This document shows positions 18,964-28,214 of a stretch of DNA of 54,521 nt, one piece after another (within the stretch, counting starts at the first letter, position 1; every line of letters begins with the position of its first letter). Source of the DNA: Flavobacteriales bacterium (GTDB lineage: Bacteria; Bacteroidota; Bacteroidia; Flavobacteriales_F; PHOS-HE28). Both the position numbers and the translations under genes were made by a program. The notes below the pieces were generated by a model. The model was not told the origin of the DNA. It made no database searches and was given only the letters and a program-made list of their open reading frames with translations. Location of the stretch: assembly GCA_020847755.1 (NCBI GenBank), contig JADLBK010000061.1, positions 1-54,521 on the forward strand. Reading direction: 5' to 3'.

Positions 18964-19806
18964 GTGCTGCCCCCCGGGACCGAGACCCTCATCACCGCCG
19001 CCCTTGCCGAGGACATCGGCGACGGCGACCACACCACCCGAAGCACCATTCCCCCGGGGGCGCGTGGCGGCATGCGCCTGCTGGTGAAGCAGGATGGCGT
19101 GCTGGCCGGGGTCGAACTGGCCCGTGCCATCTGCGCCCAGGCCCACCCCGACCTGCACATGCGCCCCCTGCTGGAGGATGGTGCCCTGGTGAAGGCCGGC
19201 GATGTGGCGTTCACCCTCACCGGGCCCGTGCACGCCCTGCTCACCACCGAACGCGTGCTGCTCAACTTCATGCAGCGCCTCAGCGGCATCGCCACCCTCA
19301 CCCGGCGCTTCGTGGACGCGCTGGAGGGCACCGGTTGCCGCGTACTGGATACCCGCAAGACCACGCCCACCCTGCGCGCCCTGGAGAAGTGGGCCGTGCG
19401 CATCGGCGGGGGCGAGAACCACCGATCCGGCCTGTACGACATGATCCTCATCAAGGACAACCACGTGGACTTCGCGGGTGGGATCGGCCCCGCGCTGGGG
19501 GCGGCACGCGACTACCTCCACCTGCATGCGCTGGCGATCCCCATCGAGGTGGAGGCCCGCACGCTGCGCGAAGTGGAGGAGATCCTGGCGCACGGCGGCG
19601 CCGACCGCATCATGCTGGACAACTTCGGGCACGACGACCTGCGCCGGGCCGTGGCCCTCATCGGGCGGCGCCATCGCACCGAGGCCTCCGGCGGCATCAC
19701 CCTGGCCAACGCCCGGGCCACCGCCGAATGCGGGGTCGACTTCATCTCCGTGGGGGCCCTCACCCACAGCGCCACCAGCCTCGACCTGAGCCTCAAAGCC
19801 CTCTGA
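18964..19806 (+). CDS. nadC: Nicotinate-nucleotide pyrophosphorylase (carboxylating)
   Basis: A 280-residue enzyme that converts quinolinate and PRPP to nicotinate mononucleotide in de novo NAD synthesis. Clear motifs: AEDIGDGDHTT at the N-terminus, LNFMQRLSGIATLTRRFVDAL, DTRKTTPTLRALEKWAVRIGGGENHRSGLYDMILIKDNH, and the C-terminal EASGGITLANARATAECGVDFISVGALTHS. Start is a GTG only 2 bases after the DUF4783 stop. Followed after 6 bases by the YihY gene. Confidence 0.96.
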   Translation: MLPPGTETLITAALAEDIGDGDHTTRSTIPPGARGGMRLLVKQDGVLAGVELARAICAQAHPDLHMRPLLEDGALVKAGDVAFTLTGPVHALLTTERVLLNFMQRLSGIATLTRRFVDALEGTGCRVLDTRKTTPTLRALEKWAVRIGGGENHRSGLYDMILIKDNHVDFAGGIGPALGAARDYLHLHALAIPIEVEARTLREVEEILAHGGADRIMLDNFGHDDLRRAVALIGRRHRTEASGGITLANARATAECGVDFISVGALTHSATSLDLSLKAL

Positions 19807-19812
19807 CGCGCC

Positions 19813-20766
19813 ATGCTGGAGCGCCTCAAACGGAAGCTCCTGTTCTCGCGCCCCTTCCGCGAGCTCGTGCGATGGGCGAAACGCGTGCGGCTGCCCGGCT
19901 TCGGCGGCTTCAGCCTCTACGCCCTCTCGCGCTTCTTCTTCCTGGCCCTGGCCACCGGCCGCCTGGAGACGCGCGCGTCGGCCATCGCCTTCAAGCTCTT
20001 CCTGGCCTTCTTCCCTGCGGTGATCGTGCTGCTCACCCTCATCCCCTTCATCCCCATCGCCGATTTCCAGGTGAAGCTCCTGGCCACCTTCCAGGAGATG
20101 CTTCCCCTGGAGGTGTACAGGTTCATCGAGGGCACCCTGCATGACCTCCTCGTGAAGAAGCACGGCGCCCTGCTCTCGGTGAGCTTCGTGGTGGGCGTGT
20201 ACATGGCCAGCAACAGCATTGACGCCATCCTGCACGGGTTCAGCGGAAGCACCAACCTCACCCACTGGCACAGCGCCCTCAAGCAGCGGCTGCTCAGCCT
20301 CGGCCTGTTGCTCGCCCTCACCATCCTGGTGGTGATCGCCATCCCCGTGCTCACCTTCAGCAACACGGTGATCGCCTGGCTGGAGACGCACGGCCTGGTC
20401 AGCGGATGGCTCGAGGTGGCCGGGCTCTTCGCCGCCAAATGGGGCATCAGCACCCTGCTCGTGCTCACCATGATCGCGCTGCTCTACAATGCCGGCGACC
20501 CCTCCAGCAAGCGCTTCCACCTGATCACGCCGGGCGCCATCGTGGCCCTGGTCCTCATCCTCATCCTCTCGCAGGCCCTGGCCTTCATCTTCGGCAACAT
20601 CACCGATTACAACGCCCTCTACGGCTCCATCGGCGCCATCCTCGCGGTGCAGTTCTGGATCTACCTCAACATGATCGCCCTGCTCGTGGGCTACGAGCTC
20701 AACATCAGCATCACGCGCGCCCGCCACGCCCACACCGGCGAGCTCCGCCCCGTGCGCCGCGCCTGA
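19813..20766 (+). CDS. YihY/virulence factor BrkB family membrane protein
   Basis: A 317-residue inner-membrane protein with about six helices. Family features include the early ETRASAIAFKLFLAFFPAVIVLLTLIPFIP, LLSLGLLLALTILVVIAIPVL, and the C-terminal DYNALYGSIGAILAVQFWIYLNMIALLVGYELN, which is the most conserved block of YihY proteins. The biochemical role is not established. Six bases after nadC, so probably co-transcribed with DUF4783 and nadC. Confidence 0.93.
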   Translation: MLERLKRKLLFSRPFRELVRWAKRVRLPGFGGFSLYALSRFFFLALATGRLETRASAIAFKLFLAFFPAVIVLLTLIPFIPIADFQVKLLATFQEMLPLEVYRFIEGTLHDLLVKKHGALLSVSFVVGVYMASNSIDAILHGFSGSTNLTHWHSALKQRLLSLGLLLALTILVVIAIPVLTFSNTVIAWLETHGLVSGWLEVAGLFAAKWGISTLLVLTMIALLYNAGDPSSKRFHLITPGAIVALVLILILSQALAFIFGNITDYNALYGSIGAILAVQFWIYLNMIALLVGYELNISITRARHAHTGELRPVRRA

Positions 20767-20777
20767 CCCCGATCCGG

Positions 20778-20785
20778 TACTTTCG
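20778..20785 (+). promoter_or_regulatory. -7 promoter element TACTTTCG
   Basis: TACTTTCG ends 4 bases before the GTG chosen for the M1 peptidase, and this spacing helped decide that start. Confidence 0.5.
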
Positions 20786-20789
20786 GTGC

Positions 20790-23700
20790 GTGCAGGCCCG
20801 CGCCCTCCCCTTCGCCCTCCTCTCGCTCCTGGCCGCCCAGGCGCCCGCGCAGCGCCATGACGCCCTGCACCCGCCCAACACCTACCGCAACGCCGACAAC
20901 CCCCATTACTGGCGCAACCGCCCGCCGCACGAGGCCTACTGGCAGCAGGACGTCCACTACACCCTGCGCGCACGCCTCGACGAAGTGGCCGACCGCATCG
21001 AGGGCGAGGGCAGCCTGGTGTACTGGAACAACAGCCCGGACACGCTCCGCCATGTCTTCTTCCACCTCTACCAGAACGCCTACAACGCCGGGTCGCACGC
21101 CGACCTGATGGATAACGGTCGCGCGACCCGGGGCGACACCGCCGAGCATGGCACCACCCTGGCCCACCTGCGCGTGGGGGCCGCCGACCTGCGCGTCGAG
21201 TTGGACAACACCGTGCTGAAGGCCTGGCTGCCCGAGCCGCTGCCCCCGGGGGGCCGTGTCACCTTCAGCATGGCCTTCACCACCCATTACGGCATGGACG
21301 TGCAGCGCCGCATGAAGCTCTTCAACGCCTGGGGCTTCAAGCACTACGACGGCGTGCACTGGTACCCTCGGATCGCGGTGTACGACGCGCACATGGGCTG
21401 GGACACGCAGCAGCACCTGGGCAACGAGCTCTACGGCGACTTCGGCACCTTCGACGTGACGCTGGACATGCCCAACGACATGGTGGTGGAGGCCACCGGC
21501 TGGCTGCAGAACCGCGACGAGGTGCTGCCCCGCGACCTGCGCGAGCGGCTCGACCTGGCCCGCTTCGCCGACAAGCCGTGGAACGAGGCCCCGAGCGTGG
21601 TGACGCCCTACGAGCCGGGCCGCCGCAAGCGCTGGCGCTACCACGCGGAGAACGTGCACGACTTCGCCTTCACCGCCGACCCCACCTACCGCATCGGCGA
21701 GGCCTGGTGGAACGGCGTGCAGTGCATCGCCCTCGCCCAGGAACCCCACGCCGCCGGCTGGCGGAACGCCGCTGCGTACACCGCCCGCATCATCGAGACC
21801 TTCAGCCGCGACATCGGTCCCTACGTGTACCCCAAGATGGTGGTGGCCGATGCGCGCGATGGCATGGAATACCCCATGCTGACGCTCGACGGCGGGCGCG
21901 ATCCGGAGTACCGCGGCCTGCTCGTGCACGAGGTGGGCCACAACTGGTTCTACGGCATGGTGGGCAACAACGAGACCTACCGCGCCCTGCTGGACGAGGG
22001 TTTCACCCAGTTCCTCACCAGCTGGGGCCTGGAGCACATCGACGGCGACACCCTGGTGGAGGAGGCGCCGAAGGGTCGCTACGTGTCCCGCTTCACACGG
22101 CCGGAGCTCGTGCGCGAATCCGAGGTGTACCGCGGCTACATGCGCGATGCCGTCCGCAATGAGCTGCCGCCCATCGACACGCACAGCGACGGCTTCGCTC
22201 CCGTGGAAGGGCGCGGAGGCGGTTACGGCCACGTCTATTACAAGACGGCCACCATGCTGTACAACCTGCAATACCTGCTCGGCGACAGCGTGTTCCTGGC
22301 CGCCCTTCAGCACTACTTCCGGCAGTGGGCCCTCTGCCACCCCACCGTGGCCGACATGCGGCAGAGCTTCGTGCGCAGCACCGGCGTGGACCTCAATCCC
22401 TTCTTCGATGCCTGGCTGACGACGGACAAGTTGGTGGACTATCGCGTGTGCGGGATCACCCGGCGGATGCGCAGCGAAGGGCAGACCATCCGCCTGCGGC
22501 GGCGTGGCGGCATCTCCATGCCGATCGATCTGCAGGTGACGGCGCGTGATGGAACGGTGCACGACTTCCACATCCCCACCAGCTGGTATGTGAAGCCGAC
22601 CACGGCCACCGTACTGCCGCGCTGGACCGGCTGGGACAGGCTGCGCCGCACCTACGTCGCCCGGGTGGACGTGCCCACCGGCATCGCCGCCGTCCGCATC
22701 GATACCAGCCTCCGCCTCGCCGACGCCTACCAGCCCGACAACAGCCTGCCCCGCGCGGTGAGCATCGCCTTCGACCACCATGTCCACAACCCGCCCGACC
22801 GCCGCCACTACGAAGCGTTCGGACGTCCGGACCTGTGGTGGAACGGCTTCGACGGCCTGAAGGTGGGCGCCCACGTCCATGGCAGCTACTTCCGCCATAC
22901 GCACCAGGTGTGGCTGTCCGCCTGGGTGAACACCGGCCTGGGTCAGGCCCTGCCCAATGGCGGGGTGGACACGCGCCACGACGCCCTCTCCTATGTGCTG
23001 CGCTACAGCACCGGCACCACGCGGCTGCTGAAGGGATCGAGCATCCGCCTGCAGGCGCGCCATCTGGACGGCCTGGAGCTGTACGGCGGCGGCGCCAGCT
23101 GGACCACGCCCGACGAGCGCACCACGGTGAGCGGCGACCTGCGCTACATGATCCGGAGGGGCACCAGTGACCTCACCTACCTCCTGTATCCGGACGAGTG
23201 GACACTGAACGCGCTCTCCGGCCTGCTGGACCTGGCCGTGGACCGCAGCTACCGGGCCGGGCCGTTGCGCGGGCGCGCGGAACTCCGCCTGCGGCAGCCC
23301 CTGGTGGGCTCGGCGGACCAGGGCGCCCATGTGCGCCTCACCACCCGCAATACGCTGCGGTTCGCCGGGCTCGACCTGCACCTGCGCGGGCTGGCCCAGT
23401 ATGGCACCGGGGCCAACAACCTCGAGACGGGGCTCTACCTCGCCGGCGCCGCGCCCGAAGAGCTCGTGGAGAACAAGTTCACCCGCAGCATCGGTCCGGT
23501 GCCGGACGCCTGGGTGGGGGCCTACGGTGCGGAGGTGGACCACTTCCACCATGGCGGCGGTCTCAACCTGCGCGGCTATGCGGGCTACCTGGCCCCCGAG
23601 ACCATGGCCGACGGAACCCAAGTGCTGACCTACCGGGGTAACACCGGACTGGCCGTCAACGCCGAGCTCGACCTCGACGGGCTGGTGCGCTTCCGCCCCC

Positions 23701-23984
23701 GAGGACTGCACCGGTACCTGCACCTGGACGTCTACCTCTTCGGCGACGTGGGCAGCATGGGCTACCGCCGCACCGACGGCGATGCCCAGCGGCTGGAGCT
23801 CGCCACGCCCCGCGCCGACGCCGGCCTGGGCGCCGCTCTCACCATCAAACGCTGGGGGCCGCTGGTCGATCTTCAACCGCTCACCCTCCGCTTCGACATG
23901 CCCCTGGTGCTCTCCTCCATCCCGGTCGGCGGGTCGGAGCATGTCGCCTTCCGCTACGTGGTGGGCATCGGTCGTACCTTTTGA
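20790..23984 (+). CDS. M1 family metallopeptidase with C-terminal beta-barrel-like extension
   Basis: A 1064-residue secreted protein. A signal peptide (VQARALPFALLSLLAAQAPAQ) precedes an M1 aminopeptidase module, with the substrate loop DGMEYPM and the zinc site HEVGHNWFYGMVGNNETYRALLDEGF: H380, E381, H384 and E403, the HExxH-x18-E spacing. M1 peptidases cleave N-terminal residues. The usual Bacteroidota form is about 600 residues; here some 400 more follow, rich in alternating hydrophobic/aromatic strands and ending in FRYVVGIGRTF, like an outer-membrane barrel with a terminal Phe. Start is a GTG just after a -7 box; the track start lies inside YihY. Confidence 0.9.
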   Translation: MQARALPFALLSLLAAQAPAQRHDALHPPNTYRNADNPHYWRNRPPHEAYWQQDVHYTLRARLDEVADRIEGEGSLVYWNNSPDTLRHVFFHLYQNAYNAGSHADLMDNGRATRGDTAEHGTTLAHLRVGAADLRVELDNTVLKAWLPEPLPPGGRVTFSMAFTTHYGMDVQRRMKLFNAWGFKHYDGVHWYPRIAVYDAHMGWDTQQHLGNELYGDFGTFDVTLDMPNDMVVEATGWLQNRDEVLPRDLRERLDLARFADKPWNEAPSVVTPYEPGRRKRWRYHAENVHDFAFTADPTYRIGEAWWNGVQCIALAQEPHAAGWRNAAAYTARIIETFSRDIGPYVYPKMVVADARDGMEYPMLTLDGGRDPEYRGLLVHEVGHNWFYGMVGNNETYRALLDEGFTQFLTSWGLEHIDGDTLVEEAPKGRYVSRFTRPELVRESEVYRGYMRDAVRNELPPIDTHSDGFAPVEGRGGGYGHVYYKTATMLYNLQYLLGDSVFLAALQHYFRQWALCHPTVADMRQSFVRSTGVDLNPFFDAWLTTDKLVDYRVCGITRRMRSEGQTIRLRRRGGISMPIDLQVTARDGTVHDFHIPTSWYVKPTTATVLPRWTGWDRLRRTYVARVDVPTGIAAVRIDTSLRLADAYQPDNSLPRAVSIAFDHHVHNPPDRRHYEAFGRPDLWWNGFDGLKVGAHVHGSYFRHTHQVWLSAWVNTGLGQALPNGGVDTRHDALSYVLRYSTGTTRLLKGSSIRLQARHLDGLELYGGGASWTTPDERTTVSGDLRYMIRRGTSDLTYLLYPDEWTLNALSGLLDLAVDRSYRAGPLRGRAELRLRQPLVGSADQGAHVRLTTRNTLRFAGLDLHLRGLAQYGTGANNLETGLYLAGAAPEELVENKFTRSIGPVPDAWVGAYGAEVDHFHHGGGLNLRGYAGYLAPETMADGTQVLTYRGNTGLAVNAELDLDGLVRFRPRGLHRYLHLDVYLFGDVGSMGYRRTDGDAQRLELATPRADAGLGAALTIKRWGPLVDLQPLTLRFDMPLVLSSIPVGGSEHVAFRYVVGIGRTF

Positions 23985-23987
23985 CCC

Positions 23988-24425
23988 ATGCGTGCGTTGC
24001 TCCTTTCCGCCCTGCTGGCGGCCACCCTGCCGCTGGCCGCACAACCACCGCGCCCCGGCAACGACATCACCGGGCGCTGGACCACCATCGACGACAACAC
24101 CGGCAAGCCGCGCAGCGTGGTGGAGATCACCGTGCGCAACGGCAAGGCGTACGGCCGCATCGTGGACCTCCACGACAAGACCAAGCTCGAGAAGGTCTGC
24201 GACCTCTGCCCCGGTGACCGCAAGGACCAGCGCATCCTCGGCCTGGAGGTGATCCGCGACATGGTGGCCGATGGCGATGAATGGGACGACGGCACCATCC
24301 TGGACCCGGAGAACGGCAAGGAGTACAGCTGCAAGCTGTGGGTGGAGGACGGCACCTTGAAGGTGCGCGGCTACATCGCGTTCCTCTATCGCACGCAGAC
24401 CTGGGTGCGGGCCACCGGTCGTTGA
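23988..24425 (+). CDS. DUF2147 domain-containing exported protein
   Basis: A 145-residue protein with a signal peptide (RALLLSALLAATLPLAAQ) and a complete DUF2147 domain: DITGRWTTIDDNTGKPRSVVEI, the DLCPGDRKDQRILGLEVIRDM centre with a CxxC pair, and ILDPENGKEYSCKLWVEDGTLKVRGYIAFLYRTQTWVR. The domain's function is not settled. Starts 3 bases after the M1 peptidase stop, so it is probably cotranscribed, though TACCTTTT across that stop also resembles a -7 box. Convergent with the NHL protein. Confidence 0.92.
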   Translation: MRALLLSALLAATLPLAAQPPRPGNDITGRWTTIDDNTGKPRSVVEITVRNGKAYGRIVDLHDKTKLEKVCDLCPGDRKDQRILGLEVIRDMVADGDEWDDGTILDPENGKEYSCKLWVEDGTLKVRGYIAFLYRTQTWVRATGR

Positions 24426-24435
24426 GCGCGGGTGT

Positions 24436-25746
24436 TCACTCGCGCACCAGCCGGGCCGAGCCCACCCGTCCGTCGCCGCTCACGCGGACCACATAGAGCC
24501 CGGCGGGCAGCGCGGCCACATCGAGATCCACACGATCCGCGAAGCGCCGCACATCGGCCTGCAACCGGGCGCCACGGGCATCGATCAGCTCCACCATCGT
24601 GGGTGCCGATGGGCCCGGCCAAAGCAGCGTGGCCACTGAAGTGGCGGGGTTGGGGTGGATGGAGAGGGCGATCGGCGAGGTGGAGAGGTCGGGGAGGTGG
24701 AGCAGGCTCTCCCCTTCCTTCGCCAGGTATCGGACCACGTGGTTCTCCTTGTCCCCGATATACGCGTTCCCTCTCTCATCAACGGCGATCCCATAAGGCG
24801 CATTGAACATCGCGCTCAGGACGGGACCGTCGTAGTAACCGTTCTGCCCGGTACCGGCCACCGTCGTCACCGCCCCCTGCAACGTGATCCTGCGGATCAA
24901 ATTACCCATCCACTCCGCGACCATGAGCCCTCCTGTGGGGTCCCATGCCATGTACGTCGGCCGTGTGAACGAAGCGGAACTCCCGAGACCGTCCACACTG
25001 GCCTGATTTCCGCTGCCCGCCAGGAGCGTGACAACACCGGCCGATGAGATCACCTTCACCTTGTGGTTCATTTGATCGGCCACATACAGATTGTCGAGCG
25101 TATCGAACGCGATCCCAGTGGGCCTGTCGAAACGGGCGTTCATCCCGGTACCCAATTGATCCCCCGCGACACCGGGATTACCAGCGAACGTCGAGACCAC
25201 GCCATTTTCGATCCTCCGGATCGTGTGGTTCCCGTAGTCCGAGATGAAGACCACACCATCCTGACGCACGGCGACCTCCACCGGGTTGTAGAACTGAGCG
25301 ATGCTTGCCGGGCCGTTCGTAACACCCGGTGCGCCCGTACCGGCGATGGTCACCACGTTGCCCTGTTGATCCACCCGCTTGACCTTGTGGTTGCCGTTGT
25401 CCGAGACATAGATGTGGCCGTCGTGATAGTACACACCGGTCGGCACATAGAACCTGGCGTTCGGCCCTTGTCCATCCTGATCGCCCTGTGAACCGCTTCC
25501 GGCAAGCGTGGTCACCACCCCGTTCTGGACCCGACGGATACAATGATTCAGCGCATCAGCCACGTACATCACGCCAGCGCTATCGTCGATCGCAATGCCG
25601 TATGGTGTCTGGAACCTCGCTTGGTCCGCCGGGCCATTCGTCAGCCCGGCAATACCGTCCCCCGCGTAAGTGCCCACCCATGAGTAGTTCTGAGCGATCG
25701 CAGGAACGAACAGGAACAATGCACAAGCGGAATGCAGGAGTCGCAT
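24436..25746 (-). CDS. NHL-repeat protein with T9SS type A sorting domain
   Basis: A 436-residue secreted protein: signal peptide (RLLHSACALFLFVPAIAQ), about six NHL beta-propeller repeats of the form FxxPxGIAxDxxxxxYVADxxNHxIRRI...TTLAG, and a C-terminal sorting domain (LSIHPNPATSVATLLW...PAGLYVVRVSGDGRVGSARLV). The propeller probably binds protein or glycan at the cell surface; no catalytic residues are evident. The ATG at 25746 is used because the track start at 25764 is a TTG. Repeats are regular, so length variation between strains is likely. It ends 10 bases from the convergent DUF2147 stop. Confidence 0.92.
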   Translation of the reverse strand: MRLLHSACALFLFVPAIAQNYSWVGTYAGDGIAGLTNGPADQARFQTPYGIAIDDSAGVMYVADALNHCIRRVQNGVVTTLAGSGSQGDQDGQGPNARFYVPTGVYYHDGHIYVSDNGNHKVKRVDQQGNVVTIAGTGAPGVTNGPASIAQFYNPVEVAVRQDGVVFISDYGNHTIRRIENGVVSTFAGNPGVAGDQLGTGMNARFDRPTGIAFDTLDNLYVADQMNHKVKVISSAGVVTLLAGSGNQASVDGLGSSASFTRPTYMAWDPTGGLMVAEWMGNLIRRITLQGAVTTVAGTGQNGYYDGPVLSAMFNAPYGIAVDERGNAYIGDKENHVVRYLAKEGESLLHLPDLSTSPIALSIHPNPATSVATLLWPGPSAPTMVELIDARGARLQADVRRFADRVDLDVAALPAGLYVVRVSGDGRVGSARLVRE

Positions 25747-25765
25747 GGCCTTACTTTTCCGCAAT

Positions 25766-26671
25766 CTACGGATGATCCTTTTTGGTACCCACGGCGATCA
25801 AGGTGTCCGTCAGGTCCGCTCGATCGAGAAGTTCAGCATACGCTTGATCCACTGGACCTGAACGCAGCTCGGGCCAACGAGCCTGCCCACCAGGCCCCCC
25901 GTAGGACAGCCAGTAAAGGTGATTCGCCAAGGGGTAGCGCTGAACGCCGGTGACCTGGACATCCACGAAGCCGGCCAGCTCCAGATACCTCGACAGACTG
26001 TCCCGTGTGTGAAGGACCAAGTGCTCGCTCCAAAAGGTGAACTTCCTGAAGGGCAAGCAGGCGAATCGTGTGATCAAGGCGTCCCTCGCGTGTGGCACCT
26101 CCACGACGATCCGCCCTCCGGTATCGAGCAGTTGGTGTATGTGTTGAAGCTCTTCCAGCGGGCGTGTCATATGCTCGAACACATGGAACAGGGTCGCCAC
26201 GTCGAACCGGATCCCCGAGAAGGTCAGTTCCTGCGCGCTGGAATGGACCTCATAGCCCAACCCGCGGAGCATGGCAGCCGCCTCCGCCTGTGGTTCCACA
26301 GCGGCGACATGGGCCGCGATCGGCCGCACCAGGTCAAGAACACCACCCAACCCCGTACCGATGTCGAGAAAGCGCCGACCGGCGATCATCTGCGATAACC
26401 AATGGGCCCTGCGGATGTCATCCTCTCGGGTAGCCACCAGCCCCTGCGCCCTTCCTTGTGGATCCCAATAGGTCAGACCCGCCTGGTCAGGATAGTAGTT
26501 GGTGCCGATATGGTCGATGCGATCAAGGAGAATGACGCCGCTACGCTCGCAGCGCCAAACCTCCACATCGGGCCTGTCACGTACGGCAGGATGGAATGGT
26601 GTCAGCGTCCCTGCAGTGATCAGCCCATTGCGGACCAATTCGTCGTACCAGGCGTGGGAAGGTCTTGCCAT
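25766..26671 (-). CDS. Class I SAM-dependent methyltransferase
   Basis: A 301-residue methyltransferase of the type with an N-terminal substrate domain (YDELVRNGLITAGTLTPFHPAVRDRPDVEVWRCERSGVILLD) resembling the cysteine-bearing tails of sugar methyltransferases. The SAM core is RRFLDIGTGLGGVLDLVRPIAAHVAAVEPQAE followed by FDVATLFHVFEHMTRPLEELQHIHQLLDTGGRIVVEVPHARDALI. Start MARPSHAW lies 5 bases from a -7-like TTACTTTG. It opens an AT-richer block with a flippase and a sialyltransferase-like gene, so a glycan substrate is likely. Confidence 0.86.
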   Translation of the reverse strand: MARPSHAWYDELVRNGLITAGTLTPFHPAVRDRPDVEVWRCERSGVILLDRIDHIGTNYYPDQAGLTYWDPQGRAQGLVATREDDIRRAHWLSQMIAGRRFLDIGTGLGGVLDLVRPIAAHVAAVEPQAEAAAMLRGLGYEVHSSAQELTFSGIRFDVATLFHVFEHMTRPLEELQHIHQLLDTGGRIVVEVPHARDALITRFACLPFRKFTFWSEHLVLHTRDSLSRYLELAGFVDVQVTGVQRYPLANHLYWLSYGGPGGQARWPELRSGPVDQAYAELLDRADLTDTLIAVGTKKDHP

Positions 26672-26676
26672 GTGGG

Positions 26677-26684
26677 CAAAGTAA
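26677..26684 (-). promoter_or_regulatory. -7-like element TTACTTTG
   Basis: Reads TTACTTTG on the minus strand, one base off TAnnTTTG, and ends 5 bases from the methyltransferase ATG. It is divergent from the flippase promoter at 26708, so the pair shares a 61-base spacer. Confidence 0.4.
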
Positions 26685-26707
26685 ACACGGAGGCGATGCC
26701 ACCACGC

Positions 26708-26715
26708 TACTTTCG
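26708..26715 (+). promoter_or_regulatory. -7 promoter element TACTTTCG for the second flippase
   Basis: TACTTTCG lies 17 bases upstream of the ATG at 26733, in the divergent spacer opposite the methyltransferase promoter. Confidence 0.45.
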
Positions 26716-26732
26716 TCCGATCATTGCCGGGC

Positions 26733-28208
26733 ATGGGTGAGGTGAAGAGACAGGGTATCCGCAACACGCTGGTGGTCTATGCCGGCACGTTGATCGGCGC
26801 AGTGAGCCTTTTGTACGTTCAGCCCGTACTGCTGACCAAGGAGGAACTGGGGCTCACTCGTCTGATCCTGTCATTCGCCTCTGTCACCGCCAGTCTGCTC
26901 TCCTTCGGGATCAGCTCCGTCACCGTGCGCTATCTGCCGAGGCTGCACCATCCGGAAAGCGGCCATCGCGGATTCTTCGGATTCCTGCTCCTGTACATGG
27001 CCATCACGCTTCTGGTAGGCACCCTGGCCCTGCTGCTGGCCGGTCCGTTCCTGGAGGACCTGTATGGCACGGAAACCGGCATCTTCTCCCGGCATCTGCC
27101 CCATGTGCTCATCCTGTCGGCGTCCTACACACTTGTGCTCGGTTTCAACGCCTATTGCCTTGCGCTCTTGAGGTCCGTGTTCCCCACTGTCGTGAATGAC
27201 ATTGTCCTTCGTCTGCTGTTCATCGCGGTCATCGTGGTGCATTACCTGGGTCTCGTGAGCAGCAGCGCCTTCCTGTATCTGTTCGTCCTCACCTACTCCG
27301 TGCAGGCCATCCTGCTCTTCGGCTACATCCTCATGGTGGACCGGCCGGGGCTGCTTCCGGACCTAGGCCACATCAACCGCGCCATCGGCCTCCGGGCCAT
27401 TCTCCGCTATGCTTCCATCATGACGTTCACCTCGATCAACTCCGTCACCATCAAGTATATCGACTCCATTTTCGTGGGCCAGGTCTCCATCAGTGAAGTG
27501 GCCGTATACAGTGTGGCGGCGTTCGTGGGCCTGGTCATCGAGATACCCCTGGTGGCATCCGAGCGTATCGCAAGCCCGGCCATCTCGCATGCCCTCGCCA
27601 ACAAGGACCTTCCAGCGGTCCAACGCATATATTACCGATCCGCTCGCGGATTCCTCCTGCTGGGCGGCCTCATGTTCCTCCTGGTGGTCCTCAACGTGAA
27701 GGACGCGCTCGGTTTCCTGCCGGAAGGGTATGCCGATGGCGCCATGATCACGATCATCATCGCTCTGGGTGCCTTGGTGAATATGGCCACGGGGGTGAAC
27801 CACCCCATCCTCATCAATTCGGACCGGTATATCTATGGGTCCGTGTTCATGGTGACCCTTCTAGTCGCGACGCTCATCGGCAATCTGCTTCTCGTCCCTC
27901 GGTTCGGTGCATTGGGTGCCGCGATCTCGTCATGCCTTGCAAGCATCGTTTACAATGGCTTGAAGTTCGAGTTCATCCGCAGGCACTATCGTATGCAACC
28001 GTTCGACCGTGCCTCGCTCTGGATCGTGATGATCATCGGTGCACTGTGGGCGGCGCTCGAGTGGATCGACCTCCCGCTCCCACCGCTTCTGAGCATCCTG
28101 CTCCGCTCGTCGGCCGCGATCGGTCTTTATTGCGCTGCTCTCACGGTGTTCCGACTTTGGGACGGATGGATGGATCAGCTTCCCCTTCCTTGGGTCCGCA
28201 GCCGCTGA
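26733..28208 (+). CDS. Polysaccharide flippase (Wzx/MATE-like), second copy
   Basis: A 491-residue polytopic membrane protein with about 12-14 helices, opening RQGIRNTLVVYAGTLIGAVSLLYVQPVLLTKEELGLTRLILSFASVTASLLSFGISSVTVRYLP. The N-terminal pattern is that of oligosaccharide flippases. It differs clearly in sequence from the flippase at 8093, so the two blocks may serve different glycans. The ATG at 26733 was preferred over the upstream TTG used in the track. It is followed after 6 bases by the polysialyltransferase-like gene, suggesting one transcription unit. Confidence 0.88.
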   Translation: MGEVKRQGIRNTLVVYAGTLIGAVSLLYVQPVLLTKEELGLTRLILSFASVTASLLSFGISSVTVRYLPRLHHPESGHRGFFGFLLLYMAITLLVGTLALLLAGPFLEDLYGTETGIFSRHLPHVLILSASYTLVLGFNAYCLALLRSVFPTVVNDIVLRLLFIAVIVVHYLGLVSSSAFLYLFVLTYSVQAILLFGYILMVDRPGLLPDLGHINRAIGLRAILRYASIMTFTSINSVTIKYIDSIFVGQVSISEVAVYSVAAFVGLVIEIPLVASERIASPAISHALANKDLPAVQRIYYRSARGFLLLGGLMFLLVVLNVKDALGFLPEGYADGAMITIIIALGALVNMATGVNHPILINSDRYIYGSVFMVTLLVATLIGNLLLVPRFGALGAAISSCLASIVYNGLKFEFIRRHYRMQPFDRASLWIVMIIGALWAALEWIDLPLPPLLSILLRSSAAIGLYCAALTVFRLWDGWMDQLPLPWVRSR

Positions 28209-28214
28209 ACCATC

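Noticed and set aside
20691-24173. Minus-strand 1160-residue ORF
   Set aside because: Antisense to the M1 peptidase with strong homology motifs on the plus strand; no domain or signal visible in the reverse product.
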